From Butyricicoccus pullicaecorum DSM 23266 (GTDB taxonomy: Bacteria > Bacillota > Clostridia > Oscillospirales > Butyricicoccaceae): a DNA stretch of 64,000 nucleotides. Under the pieces are notes generated by a model that was not told the origin of the DNA, did no database searches, and saw only the letters and a program-made list of their open reading frames with translations. Made by a program: the position numbers and the translations under genes. The stretch is from contig NZ_FUXW01000011.1 of the NCBI RefSeq assembly GCF_900167005.1, forward strand, positions 1-64,000, given 5' to 3'. This document shows positions 10,263 through 18,515 of the stretch, piece after piece (positions within the stretch are counted from its first letter, which is position 1; every line of letters starts with the position of its first letter).

Positions 10263-11270
10263 ATGGCGAGGAAGGCACAGCCTGCAGGCGGATATGCAAC
10301 AGGCAAGGATGTAGCGCAACGCGCAGGGGTTTCCACCATTACGGTATCGCGCGTTTTTAACCCGGCATGGGAAGGAAAAATTCGACCGGAAACGGTAGAA
10401 CGTGTGCGGCAGGTTGCGCAGGAGCTCAATTATCGACCCAATGGCGTGGCGCGCAGTCTGGTCAATCGACGTACCAATATTATTGCGGTTGTCATCGGTC
10501 AGAGCGCAGGATTCTTTTACTCGGAGATCCTGACCGACCTGGTGCGGCGCATTCAGAAGAGCGGCCGGCAGGCGCTGGTTTTCTCGCTCGATCTATATGA
10601 TAATGTCGCCCGGATTTTGGAGCAGGTTGCCCAGCATCGCGTCGATGCGGTCGTGGTCACATCCTCGGCTTTGCGCACCGATGTCATGCGTCCGCTGGAA
10701 GATATGGGCATGCCGGTCATCCTGTTCAAGCGATCGGCCGAGCAGACCAACATCAGCGGGATTTGGTGCGATGAGCGCCAGGGCGCTTTGCTGGCAGCCG
10801 ATTGTCTGCTGCGTACGGGATGCCGTCAGATCGGCATTGTCGCTCATCCGCACGGCGGGACCGGTCGCGCACAGGCGTTTGCCGAGGAGCTGGCGCGGCA
10901 GAATATCACCCCGGTACAGACGGTGTGGGGCGATTACAGTTATGAGTCCGGCCAGCAGGCGGCGAGAAAGCTGTTGACCGATCATCAGCTGGATGCGATT
11001 TTTTGTGAAGAGGATACGATGGCGATGGCATGTCTGGACGTTGCGCGTCAGGAATTCGGACTGCGTGTGCCGGACGATCTGGCTATCATTGGCTTTGATA
11101 ACAATACAGCGGCCGCTCTGCCGGCTTACAATATTACAACGGTTGCCCATCCCATCGTGGACATGCTCGATGCGCTGATGGAGGCCATTGAGCAGGTGAC
11201 GTGCGATCCGCATACGCCGGTGCGCCGTCAGTTTGAAATGTCGCTGCTGGAGCGGTCAACCACAAAGTGA
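10263..11270 (+). CDS. LacI-family transcriptional regulator
   Basis: 335-residue repressor with an N-terminal LacI helix-turn-helix (GKDVAQRAGVSTITVSRVFN) and hinge (YRPNGVARSLVNRRT), then a periplasmic-binding-protein-like effector domain (about 65-335) with the usual IIGFDNN and ITTVAHP motifs. Start ATG at 10263 follows AAGGAGG. Matching palindromes lie over its own promoter and directly before rpoN, so it probably controls both. The inducer is unknown; a sugar or sugar acid metabolised by the genes downstream is likely. Confidence 0.93.
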   Translation: MARKAQPAGGYATGKDVAQRAGVSTITVSRVFNPAWEGKIRPETVERVRQVAQELNYRPNGVARSLVNRRTNIIAVVIGQSAGFFYSEILTDLVRRIQKSGRQALVFSLDLYDNVARILEQVAQHRVDAVVVTSSALRTDVMRPLEDMGMPVILFKRSAEQTNISGIWCDERQGALLAADCLLRTGCRQIGIVAHPHGGTGRAQAFAEELARQNITPVQTVWGDYSYESGQQAARKLLTDHQLDAIFCEEDTMAMACLDVARQEFGLRVPDDLAIIGFDNNTAAALPAYNITTVAHPIVDMLDALMEAIEQVTCDPHTPVRRQFEMSLLERSTTK

Positions 11271-11324
11271 CCGTTTGGGACAAACAGGAGCAGTCTTTCG
11301 CAGGAAAGATTGCTTTACACAAAA

Positions 11325-11340
11325 ATGATAACGCTATCAT
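11325..11340. promoter_or_regulatory. LacI-type operator before rpoN
   Basis: ATGATAACGCTATCAT is a near-perfect palindrome centred on CG, ending 2 bases before the rpoN ribosome binding site. A second copy with two changes overlaps the promoter of the adjacent lacI gene. Confidence 0.72.
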
Positions 11341-11355
11341 TTGGAGGTGAATGAC

Positions 11356-12669
11356 GTGGAGATCGGATTGTGTGCGGATTTGCACGTCGGTTTGAATCAG
11401 CAGCAGGTACAGTCGCTGCAAATGCTGGTGCTCAGCACGACAGAGCTGGAAGCGATGCTGCGGGAAGAAGAGATGGACAATCCATTTTTTGAACTGCGGG
11501 AAAGCAGCGTAATCGAGCAGCAGGCAGCATGGCTGGACAGCAGCCGCCGTCCGCGCACAACGCTGGCAGCCGAGGACGAAACCCTGCGGCAGCTGGCCGC
11601 ACCCGAGGATGACGCGCTGCGCAATCACCTGTGGGCACAGATTGATTGGGATGCACACACACCGGATGAGCAGAGGTTGCTTCAAATTCTGCTTGAATGC
11701 CTGGACGAACAGGGCATGCTGACCGACTCGGCGCAGGAGCTGGCAAAGAGCACCGGATACGCGGTGCACATGGTCGAATGGGCGCTGGAAGTTCTGCGCG
11801 GACTGGAACCGGCTGGTGTTGCAGCCGAGAGCGTGGGACATTGTTTGATGTTACAGCTCGCACGACAGGGAGAACAAGACCGCGCTAAGCTGGATGCGGT
11901 GCGCAACTGTCTGGAAGATCTGGCACGCGGCCGATTCGGCGTGGTAGCGCAGAAATGCGGGTTGCAGCCGGCGCAGGCGCGTGACCTGCTGCGCCGGGTG
12001 AAACTGCTCGATCCCAACCCGACCGCAGCCTTTCAGAACCAGCAAAGCCGGTACATTTTGCCCGATGTCATCGCCGAACAGAACGAGGACGGATGGACGA
12101 TTGAGATTAACGATAAATGGATGGGCAGCGTTGGTCTGAGCGACTATTATTGCCGCATGGCGCATCAGTCGGACGACCCGCAGCTGCGCGAGTACGCGGT
12201 GAAAAAGATTGCCCATGCGAAATTTGTGATTTCGTGCGTGGAAAAACGGCGCAGCACACTGGAACGCGTGGTACGCTGCATCGTACAAAAACAGGAAGGC
12301 TACCTGACCGGTCAGGGAACGTTGCAGCCGTTCAGTATCCGCGACATCGCGCATCAGCTGGACATGCACGAGTCCACGGTAGGACGCGCCATCCGCGGCA
12401 AATATCTGCAATGCCGACGCGGCTGTTTTGCACTCTCCCGACTGCTGACCGCAGTGGCCGGAGAGAGCGGCAGCAAGACGGTCGGCAAGGCCGAAGTGCT
12501 CGAGCGCATGCGCCACATGATTCAGCAGGAAGATAAGAAAAACCCGATGAGCGACGAGACCATCTGCGCGGTGCTGACCGCACAGGGCGTGCGCATCTCG
12601 CGGCGCACGGTCGCCAAGTATCGCGAGATGATGGGCATCGCCGGTATGTTTCAGCGCAGAGTGGTCTGA
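11356..12669 (+). CDS. rpoN: RNA polymerase sigma-54 factor
   Basis: 437-residue RpoN. Region I (residues 1-45) is glutamine- and leucine-rich as required for activator response; the core-binding region follows, then the DNA-binding part ending in the RpoN box (SRRTVAKYRE). The best start is GTG at 11356, 8 bases from GGAGG; an in-frame TTG at 11341 overlaps the binding site itself. Chromosomal rpoN usually sits in housekeeping surroundings. Here it is between a LacI repressor and a catabolic gene run that carries sigma-54 promoters, with a LacI operator at its own leader. This suggests sugar-controlled supply of the sigma factor. Confidence 0.95.
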   Translation: MEIGLCADLHVGLNQQQVQSLQMLVLSTTELEAMLREEEMDNPFFELRESSVIEQQAAWLDSSRRPRTTLAAEDETLRQLAAPEDDALRNHLWAQIDWDAHTPDEQRLLQILLECLDEQGMLTDSAQELAKSTGYAVHMVEWALEVLRGLEPAGVAAESVGHCLMLQLARQGEQDRAKLDAVRNCLEDLARGRFGVVAQKCGLQPAQARDLLRRVKLLDPNPTAAFQNQQSRYILPDVIAEQNEDGWTIEINDKWMGSVGLSDYYCRMAHQSDDPQLREYAVKKIAHAKFVISCVEKRRSTLERVVRCIVQKQEGYLTGQGTLQPFSIRDIAHQLDMHESTVGRAIRGKYLQCRRGCFALSRLLTAVAGESGSKTVGKAEVLERMRHMIQQEDKKNPMSDETICAVLTAQGVRISRRTVAKYREMMGIAGMFQRRVV

Positions 12670-12670
12670 G

Positions 12671-12687
12671 TTGGCACGAAAAATGCT
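12671..12687 (+). promoter_or_regulatory. sigma-54 promoter, copy 1
   Basis: TTGGCACGAAAAATGCT matches the -24/-12 consensus with GG-N10-GC and starts right after the rpoN stop, 49 bases before the next gene. Confidence 0.85.
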
Positions 12688-12735
12688 GTCAGGTACGGTG
12701 AGAATATTTGCCGGGATACACAAGGAGGAATCGGT

Positions 12736-13671
12736 GTGGAAATCAAAAAAATTGGTGTAATCGGCACGGGAAACATCGGTGCGTGTCAGGCAACACTGAT
12801 CGTCGGCAATGGCATTGCGTGCAGCGTGATTGCGCACTCGGAAGCGGGTGCCGAGCGATGCCGGGAAACCGTGCGGCGCAACTTTGAGACGTTCATCGAA
12901 CATGGACTGGCAACCGAGCGCAACCGGGACGCAGCGATGGAGCTGCTGACCATCAGCCATTCGTATGATGCGCTGGCCGGTGCCGATCTTGTCTTTGAGG
13001 CGGCAGCTGAAGATCTGAATGTAAAGCATGCGATCTATGCGGCGATCGAGGCGGTAGTCGATGCAGACACGCCGATCGCTTCGACGACCTCGTCCATTCC
13101 GGTCGATGACCTGTGTGCAGGCATGCAGCACCCCGAGCGTATGCTGGTCGCGCACCCGTTCCAGCCGGTACACATCCAGCCGCTGGTCGAGCTGGTCGGC
13201 GGCAGCTGCACAGCACAGAGTGCACTGGAACGCACCTACGAACTGCTCATCGCCCTCGATCGCAAGGTGGTACGGCTCAAAAAGAGCGTTCCGGGCTTTG
13301 TGGTCAACCGTCTGGCGCAGGCCATGTTCCGCGAATCGCTCTATATGATTGAGCAGGGCGTTGCGGATGCAGCAGATATCGACCTTGCCGTTCGCTATGC
13401 GGTTGGTATGCGCTACGCATCCATCGGTCTGCTGGAATATTTTGACGACGTTGGATTTGATTTGGAGAAGGCGATTGCACAGACCGTTTACCCCGATTTG
13501 TGCGCTGTTGACAGCGTGCAACAGATCGTGCAGGACGGTATCGCAGCCGGAAATACCGGTCGACGCGCCGGCCTTGGCCTGTATGACTGGTCGAAAAAGG
13601 ACGACGCCGACTATTTACGCCGCAAAACGGCTCCGTTTTTGAATGATATTCACTGGAAGCTGCCCGAGTAA
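12736..13671 (+). CDS. 3-hydroxyacyl-CoA dehydrogenase family, lambda-crystallin/L-gulonate dehydrogenase-like
   Basis: 311-residue NAD-dependent dehydrogenase. Rossmann motif GVIGTGNIGACQA (residues 7-19) leads the N-domain; the C-domain has VPGFVVNRL and VRYAVGMRYASIGLLEYFD. The last pattern is typical of the short lambda-crystallin branch, which includes L-gulonate 3-dehydrogenase and carnitine dehydrogenase, not of fatty-acid oxidation enzymes. The histidine of HPFQP stands at the catalytic position. GTG start at 12736 after AAGGAGG. It has its own sigma-54 promoter, and no CoA-ester genes are near, so a sugar acid is the likelier substrate. Confidence 0.83.
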   Translation: MEIKKIGVIGTGNIGACQATLIVGNGIACSVIAHSEAGAERCRETVRRNFETFIEHGLATERNRDAAMELLTISHSYDALAGADLVFEAAAEDLNVKHAIYAAIEAVVDADTPIASTTSSIPVDDLCAGMQHPERMLVAHPFQPVHIQPLVELVGGSCTAQSALERTYELLIALDRKVVRLKKSVPGFVVNRLAQAMFRESLYMIEQGVADAADIDLAVRYAVGMRYASIGLLEYFDDVGFDLEKAIAQTVYPDLCAVDSVQQIVQDGIAAGNTGRRAGLGLYDWSKKDDADYLRRKTAPFLNDIHWKLPE

Positions 13672-13681
13672 GAAGAGAAAA

Positions 13682-13707
13682 TGCAAGCGCGTTGCATGAT
13701 TGCAACA
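13682..13707. promoter_or_regulatory. dyad upstream of sigma-54 promoter copy 2
   Basis: TGCAA-GCGCG-TTGCA (13682-13696) followed by another TTGCAAC, about 95 bp upstream of the -24 box. Possible enhancer-binding site; the protein is not identified. Confidence 0.4.
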
Positions 13708-13789
13708 CCATGATGCGAGGATGCAGCGAATCCGGCAGGGGGACGGGAAAAAATCCCCGAAAAAACCGGAAAAATCCCCCAAAACAGAC

Positions 13790-13806
13790 TTGGCACGAAA
13801 AATGCT
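13790..13806 (+). promoter_or_regulatory. sigma-54 promoter, copy 2
   Basis: All 17 bases (TTGGCACGAAAAATGCT) are identical to the copy at 12671, with GG-N10-GC. It lies 80 bases before the aldolase gene. Confidence 0.85.
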
Positions 13807-13885
13807 GTAACACAGTAAATGAAAACACCGTCCGAAAAAAGATGGACGAAAGATGTAAGCCCTGAGGGGCGTGGAGGCGATACCA

Positions 13886-14656
13886 TTGCGGGACAATTTA
13901 CTCAAACAAAAAATTAAAAACGGCGAGAGCGCAATCGGCACATTTGTAAAGATGACCGATCCGTCGGTCGTCGAGGTGCTGGCACTGGCCGGTTTCGATT
14001 TCTTTGTACTCGATACCGAGCATGTAGCCATCGACCGTGAGCAGCTGCTCGGCATCCTGCGTGCAGCGGAAGCGTTTAACATCACGCCGCTCGTTCGTGT
14101 CAGAGAGAATCAGCAGGTCGAGATTCTGCAGAATCTGGATCTGGGCTATATGGGCGTACAGGTGCCCAACGTAGACACGCCCGAGCAGGCAAAGCGCATG
14201 GTTGAGAGCGTCAAGTACACACCGCTCGGCGTGCGCGGACTGTCTCCGAGTGTACGCGCGTGCGGATACAGCACCTGCGGCGTACAGGAATACATTGATC
14301 ATGCAAATGCACACACCATGGTTGTTTCGCACTGCGAGACCAAGGAGTGCGTAGATAATCTGGACGAGATCCTCAAGATCGACGGCATTGACGTCATCTT
14401 CATCGGCCCCATGGACCTGTCCCAGTCGCTCGGCGTACCCGGCCAGACCGGCAGCGAGCTGGTAAAGAGCACGATTGATACGATCTTTGAGAAGGTTGGC
14501 AAGTCGGACAAGGCCATCGGCACCACGGCAGGCACGCCTGAGGCAGCGCTGGCACTGATCGAGCGCGGCGCACAGTACATCCTGCTGAGCACCGACCAGG
14601 CAATGCTGCTCAAGTGGGGCAAGAGCGCGATCGATAAGATCCGTGGAAAGGAGTAA
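13886..14656 (+). CDS. HpcH/HpaI-type aldolase
   Basis: 256-residue class II aldolase of the HpcH/HpaI family, which splits 2-keto-3-deoxy sugar acids or 4-hydroxy-2-ketoacids into pyruvate and an aldehyde. Key patches: DTEHVAIDREQ with the metal-site region, the arginine of TPLVRV, VQVPNVDTPEQA, and FIGPMDLSQSLGVPG. TTG start at 13886 is 8 bases from GGAGG; an in-frame GTG at 13871 overlaps that site. It is the first gene of the run after the second sigma-54 promoter and is 6 bases from the next gene. Confidence 0.9.
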   Translation: MRDNLLKQKIKNGESAIGTFVKMTDPSVVEVLALAGFDFFVLDTEHVAIDREQLLGILRAAEAFNITPLVRVRENQQVEILQNLDLGYMGVQVPNVDTPEQAKRMVESVKYTPLGVRGLSPSVRACGYSTCGVQEYIDHANAHTMVVSHCETKECVDNLDEILKIDGIDVIFIGPMDLSQSLGVPGQTGSELVKSTIDTIFEKVGKSDKAIGTTAGTPEAALALIERGAQYILLSTDQAMLLKWGKSAIDKIRGKE

Positions 14657-14662
14657 CGCGCC

Positions 14663-15616
14663 GTGAAGATTTTTCTGACTGAAAAGATTCATGCGGATGC
14701 CGTTGCCATGATGGGCGAGCATGTGACCGTCGTACAGGGTACTTCGGTCGATCCCGATGAGATCGTCCGCCAGGCACAGGATTGCGACGCCATTCTGGTG
14801 CGCTCGGCACGCATTACCGCAGAGATGATGGACAAGCTGCCCAAGCTGCGCGCAGTTGCCAAGCACGGCATCGGCGTAGACAACATTGACGTCAAGGGCG
14901 CAACCGAGCGCGGCATCCTGGTCGTCAATGCACCGTTTGCAAACGTCAACGCGGTTGCAGAGCACGGTCTGGCACTGCTGATGGCAGCATCCAAGTTCAT
15001 TCCGCAGCTCGACCGCATGACCCGCGAAGGCGGATTTGCACGCCGCAACGAGTTCGTCACCACCGAGCTTGCAGGCAAGACCATCGGTCTGGTCGGCCTC
15101 GGCCGTATCTCCTCGCTGCTGGCTAAGAAGCTGTCCGGTTTTTCGGTTCGCATTCTGGCATCCGACCCCTTTGTCACCGAAGAGCGTGCAAAGGAGCTGG
15201 GCGTAGAGCTGGTAGACCTGGATACCGTGCTGGCTGAGAGTGATTTTGTCAGCCTGCACACCCCGCTGCTCGACTCCACCCGTCACATGATGGGCCGCGA
15301 ACAGTTTGCCAAGATGAAGAAGACCGCATGGCTGGTTAACGTTTCCCGCGGTCCGGTCGTCGATGAGGAGGCGCTGATCGAGGCGCTGAAGGCGAAGGAA
15401 ATCGCCGGTGCAGCGCTCGATGTCTTCGAGCAGGAGCCGCCCGCAGCAGACAACGCACTGTTTGCACTGGACAACGTCGTCCTGTCCCCGCACAATGCCG
15501 CGCTGAGCGACAACGCACTGCGTGCAATGGCGATGGACAGCGCACAGGGACTGGTCGATTATCTGGAAGGCCGCCGTCCCGAGTTCCCGGTCAACCGCGA
15601 AGTACTCGAAAAGTAA
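14663..15616 (+). CDS. D-2-hydroxyacid dehydrogenase (phosphoglycerate dehydrogenase-like)
   Basis: 317-residue NAD-dependent dehydrogenase with the family's cofactor loop GLVGLGRISSLLAKKL, the catalytic arginine region VNVSRGPVVDEEAL and the catalytic histidine in LSPHNAAL. It lacks the ACT domain of serine-pathway SerA and is of catabolic length. GTG start at 14663, 6 bases after the aldolase gene, so the two are co-translated. It may reduce or oxidise a 2-keto product of the aldolase pathway (hydroxypyruvate, tartronate semialdehyde or similar); the exact substrate cannot be read from sequence. Confidence 0.88.
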   Translation: MKIFLTEKIHADAVAMMGEHVTVVQGTSVDPDEIVRQAQDCDAILVRSARITAEMMDKLPKLRAVAKHGIGVDNIDVKGATERGILVVNAPFANVNAVAEHGLALLMAASKFIPQLDRMTREGGFARRNEFVTTELAGKTIGLVGLGRISSLLAKKLSGFSVRILASDPFVTEERAKELGVELVDLDTVLAESDFVSLHTPLLDSTRHMMGREQFAKMKKTAWLVNVSRGPVVDEEALIEALKAKEIAGAALDVFEQEPPAADNALFALDNVVLSPHNAALSDNALRAMAMDSAQGLVDYLEGRRPEFPVNREVLEK

Positions 15617-15674
15617 GTTAAATTTAAAAAAGAACATAATACGTTTCCAAAATACATGGAAGGAGAACAGAAAG

Positions 15675-16532
15675 ATGTCTTTTACTAAGGTATATCGCTT
15701 TCAGGATCTGAACGGCTATGAGTCGGTCATTTCCAAGGGCAACTCTGAGATGAAGTTTATGGGCTTTGGCCGCATCCTGCTCAAGGCTGGCCAGACCTTT
15801 GAATACGAGGTAGTCGGCGAGGAGCATGCAGTCGTACTGCAGAGCGGTGACTTCACCGTAACCGTAGAGTACGACGGCAAGACCGTTATCGACGGCGAGA
15901 AGGGCGTACGCGGCAACGTATACGACGATCTGCCGACCGCTTTCTATGCACCTCCGCGCGCACGCGTTCGCCTGTACTCGGAGAACGGCATGGAGGCACG
16001 TGTCTTCACCGCTTACTGCGAAGAGGGCAATGCACCGTACTTCTGCCCGCCGGAGAACGTCGAGGAAGGCGAGCCGGGCGAGTACATCTACAAGAGAAAG
16101 TACCGTTACATCTTCGGTCAGCCGGGTAAGCACAACGGCGACATCACCCGCCTGCTGATCGTCGGCGAGTCGGTTTCCGTACCGGGCGGCTGGATTGGTT
16201 TCCCCGCACATCGCCACGACTACCAGATCGAGGGCAAGGAGTGCGTACTCGACGAGATCTTCTCCTTCCAGGTGAAGTCCGGTTCGGAGAGCGGCCAGGG
16301 CGGCCTGATGCAGCATGGCTACGATCTGACCGCAGACAACGAGAAGATCTGGGATGAGGTCAACGTGATCGAGTCCGACAATACCGCAGTTGCGCTGCCG
16401 GTTGGCTATCACACCACGGTTGCGCTGCCCGGTTCGACTGCATACCTGCTGTGGGGCCTGGCTGGTCCGTGCAAGCAGTATAAGGTGCAGTTTGACGAGC
16501 GTTATTCCTGGCTCGAAGGCTGCCTGTATTGA
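15675..16532 (+). CDS. 5-deoxy-glucuronate isomerase-like cupin (IolB family)
   Basis: 285-residue double-cupin protein resembling IolB, which isomerises 5-deoxy-glucuronate in inositol breakdown. Metal-site pattern WIGFPAHRHD ... LDEIF and the downstream VALPVGYHTTVALPG match the family layout. The gene is not next to other iol genes but within the sugar-acid run, so it may act on a different uronate. Start ATG at 15675 follows AGGAGAAC; the longer frame overlaps the previous gene. Confidence 0.82.
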   Translation: MSFTKVYRFQDLNGYESVISKGNSEMKFMGFGRILLKAGQTFEYEVVGEEHAVVLQSGDFTVTVEYDGKTVIDGEKGVRGNVYDDLPTAFYAPPRARVRLYSENGMEARVFTAYCEEGNAPYFCPPENVEEGEPGEYIYKRKYRYIFGQPGKHNGDITRLLIVGESVSVPGGWIGFPAHRHDYQIEGKECVLDEIFSFQVKSGSESGQGGLMQHGYDLTADNEKIWDEVNVIESDNTAVALPVGYHTTVALPGSTAYLLWGLAGPCKQYKVQFDERYSWLEGCLY

Positions 16533-16568
16533 TTAAAAGTGCCGAACGGTACGGAGGGAGGAAAGGCA

Positions 16569-17339
16569 ATGAGCCTCGCGGAAGAAATTCGTGCATGTCA
16601 AGTAAGAGAAGGTGAGCTGGCATTGTTCTGGCTGGGGCAGGCAGGATTTCTGCTGGTCGACAGTCTGGGGCAGCAGCTCGCGATCGACCCCTACCTGACA
16701 AATTGCGGGGAACGCATCCGCGGCTTCAAGCGTATTTCGCCCATGATGCTTTCTCCTGAGGCGTTTCATCCCGATTATTACATTACGACCCATACGCATT
16801 TTGATCATTTCGATTACGATGCCATTCCGGTGATCGCGCGCAATGGGAAGACAATCTTTCTCGGGCCGGAAAGCTGCCAGCAGGAGATGGATAAGCTGGA
16901 CATCGCTCACGATCACCGCAGAAAGCTGTGTGTCGGGGACACGGTTACCTTCCCCGGCATCACCATTACCGCTTGCCGGGCCGACCATGGCACCATGGCG
17001 CCCGATGCAATCGGACTGCTCGTTGAGATGGGCGGGCATCGCCTGTACTTCTCGGGCGACACCGCCTTCCATGCCGACCTGTGCAAAGAGGTTGCAGCCT
17101 TCGGGCCGGAAGTCGCAGCCCTGTCCATCAACGGTGCATTCGGCAACATGACAGCCTGGGAGGGCGCAGAGGCGGCCAATCTGGTCGGCGCATCCATCGC
17201 CATTCCCTGTCATTTCTGGACATTCACCGAGCATGGCGGTGCACCGTGGGTCTTCAGCGAATTTTTGAAGAAAATCGGAGATTGCGAGCCGGTTTGTATG
17301 CGGCAGGGAGAAATGCTGCTGCTTGCGCGAGAGGCCTGA
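16569..17339 (+). CDS. metallo-beta-lactamase fold hydrolase, UlaG-like
   Basis: 256-residue MBL-fold enzyme. It has the HTHFDHFDYDAI metal motif, ADHGTM, the bridging aspartate of FSGDTAFH and IPCHFWTF. Sequence and motif spacing recall UlaG, the L-ascorbate-6-phosphate lactonase. With IolB-like and gulonate-type neighbours, a lactonase step on a sugar-acid lactone is a reasonable guess. ATG at 16569 after GGAGGGAGG. Confidence 0.82.
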   Translation: MSLAEEIRACQVREGELALFWLGQAGFLLVDSLGQQLAIDPYLTNCGERIRGFKRISPMMLSPEAFHPDYYITTHTHFDHFDYDAIPVIARNGKTIFLGPESCQQEMDKLDIAHDHRRKLCVGDTVTFPGITITACRADHGTMAPDAIGLLVEMGGHRLYFSGDTAFHADLCKEVAAFGPEVAALSINGAFGNMTAWEGAEAANLVGASIAIPCHFWTFTEHGGAPWVFSEFLKKIGDCEPVCMRQGEMLLLAREA

Positions 17340-17344
17340 GTTTC

Positions 17345-17358
17345 GTGTTGTGCAACAC
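17345..17358. promoter_or_regulatory. perfect-arm palindrome before the alcohol dehydrogenase
   Basis: GTGTTG-TG-CAACAC lies between the UlaG-like and alcohol dehydrogenase genes. It could be a regulator site or a weak hairpin; no regulator can be assigned. Confidence 0.35.
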
Positions 17359-17375
17359 ATAAGGAGGATTTTACA

Positions 17376-18416
17376 ATGAAGGCGATTCGTTTTATGGCGC
17401 CGGAGACCATCGAGGTATCGGACATTCCGATGCCGGTATGCAAGGACGATGAGGTCATCGCAAAGATTGCCTATGCAGGCTTCTGTGCGACCGATATCGA
17501 ACTGCTGACCGGTGAGATGGTACATATCAAAAACGGAAATACCACCTATCCGCTCGTGCCCGGTCACGAGTGGGCAGGTACGATCGTTGCCGTTGGCAGC
17601 AAGGTGCGCGACCTGAAGGTCGGCGACCAGATCACCTCGGACGTCAGTCTGGGCTGCGGCGAGTGCGATTACTGCCGCGAGGGACGCTACAACCTGTGCC
17701 CCAACCGTGAGGTAGTTGGTTCTTACCGCAACCGTCAGGGCGCGTTTGCTGAGTACATTGCAGTACCGCAGCGTCACGTTTACAAGGTTCCGGAAAACCT
17801 GAGCCTGGAAGAGGCAGCACTGGCTGAGCCGGCAGGCACGGCAGAGTACGCGGTCCGCCGCGCACGCATCCCGGCAGGCGCACAGGTTCTGGTCATTGGC
17901 GACGGCCCGATCGGCCAGCTGGCTGCACAGCTCGCCAACATCGAGGGTGCACGCCGTGTCATCATGGCAGGCAGCTGGGATGAAAAGCTGGCGATCGCAA
18001 AGGAATGCGGCGTCAGCGATGTCATCAACTACCATCGTGAGGACGTTGCAGAGCGTGCCAAGGAACTGACCGAGGGCGAGGGCCCGCTGATCATCATTGA
18101 GACTTCGGGCAACAAGACCGCACTCAATCAGGCCATCAAGGCACTCAAGCCGGGCGGCCGCATCGTTATGGTAAGCTGGTACAACGGCGATGAAGTCGCA
18201 GCCATGCTCAACGCGACGATTGCAAAGGATGCAGAGCTCATTGGCACCCTGGCAAGCCCCAACACCTTTAACACCGTCCTGGGCTACATGGCCGAGGGCA
18301 AGCTCAACGTCCGTCCGCTCATCACCCACGTAAAGCCCCTTGAGGAGCTGGATGACGTAGTCAAGATGGTACGTGCAAAGAAGGAAATGCGGATTAAGAT
18401 TCTTCTGAAGCCGTGA
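17376..18416 (+). CDS. zinc-dependent alcohol/polyol dehydrogenase
   Basis: 346-residue medium-chain dehydrogenase of the sorbitol/threonine dehydrogenase branch. Catalytic zinc motif GHEWAGTIVAVG, structural zinc cysteines CGECDYCREGRYNLC, and cofactor loop VIGDGPIGQLAAQLA are all present. It oxidises a secondary alcohol with NAD(P). ATG start at 17376 with AAGGAGG. It is probably in the operon starting at the second sigma-54 promoter, although a short palindrome precedes it. Confidence 0.9.
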   Translation: MKAIRFMAPETIEVSDIPMPVCKDDEVIAKIAYAGFCATDIELLTGEMVHIKNGNTTYPLVPGHEWAGTIVAVGSKVRDLKVGDQITSDVSLGCGECDYCREGRYNLCPNREVVGSYRNRQGAFAEYIAVPQRHVYKVPENLSLEEAALAEPAGTAEYAVRRARIPAGAQVLVIGDGPIGQLAAQLANIEGARRVIMAGSWDEKLAIAKECGVSDVINYHREDVAERAKELTEGEGPLIIIETSGNKTALNQAIKALKPGGRIVMVSWYNGDEVAAMLNATIAKDAELIGTLASPNTFNTVLGYMAEGKLNVRPLITHVKPLEELDDVVKMVRAKKEMRIKILLKP

Positions 18417-18515
18417 TCCGATAAATCAAAGAATCCATACAAACATCTCCATTAAAAAAACATCTCAAAAACCAAAGATCGCCGCGCAAGCGGCACAAAG
18501 AAAGGAACAACGATT

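Noticed and set aside
13871-13885. GTG at 13871 as start of the HpcH aldolase
   Set aside because: It overlaps the GGAGG that serves the TTG at 13886.
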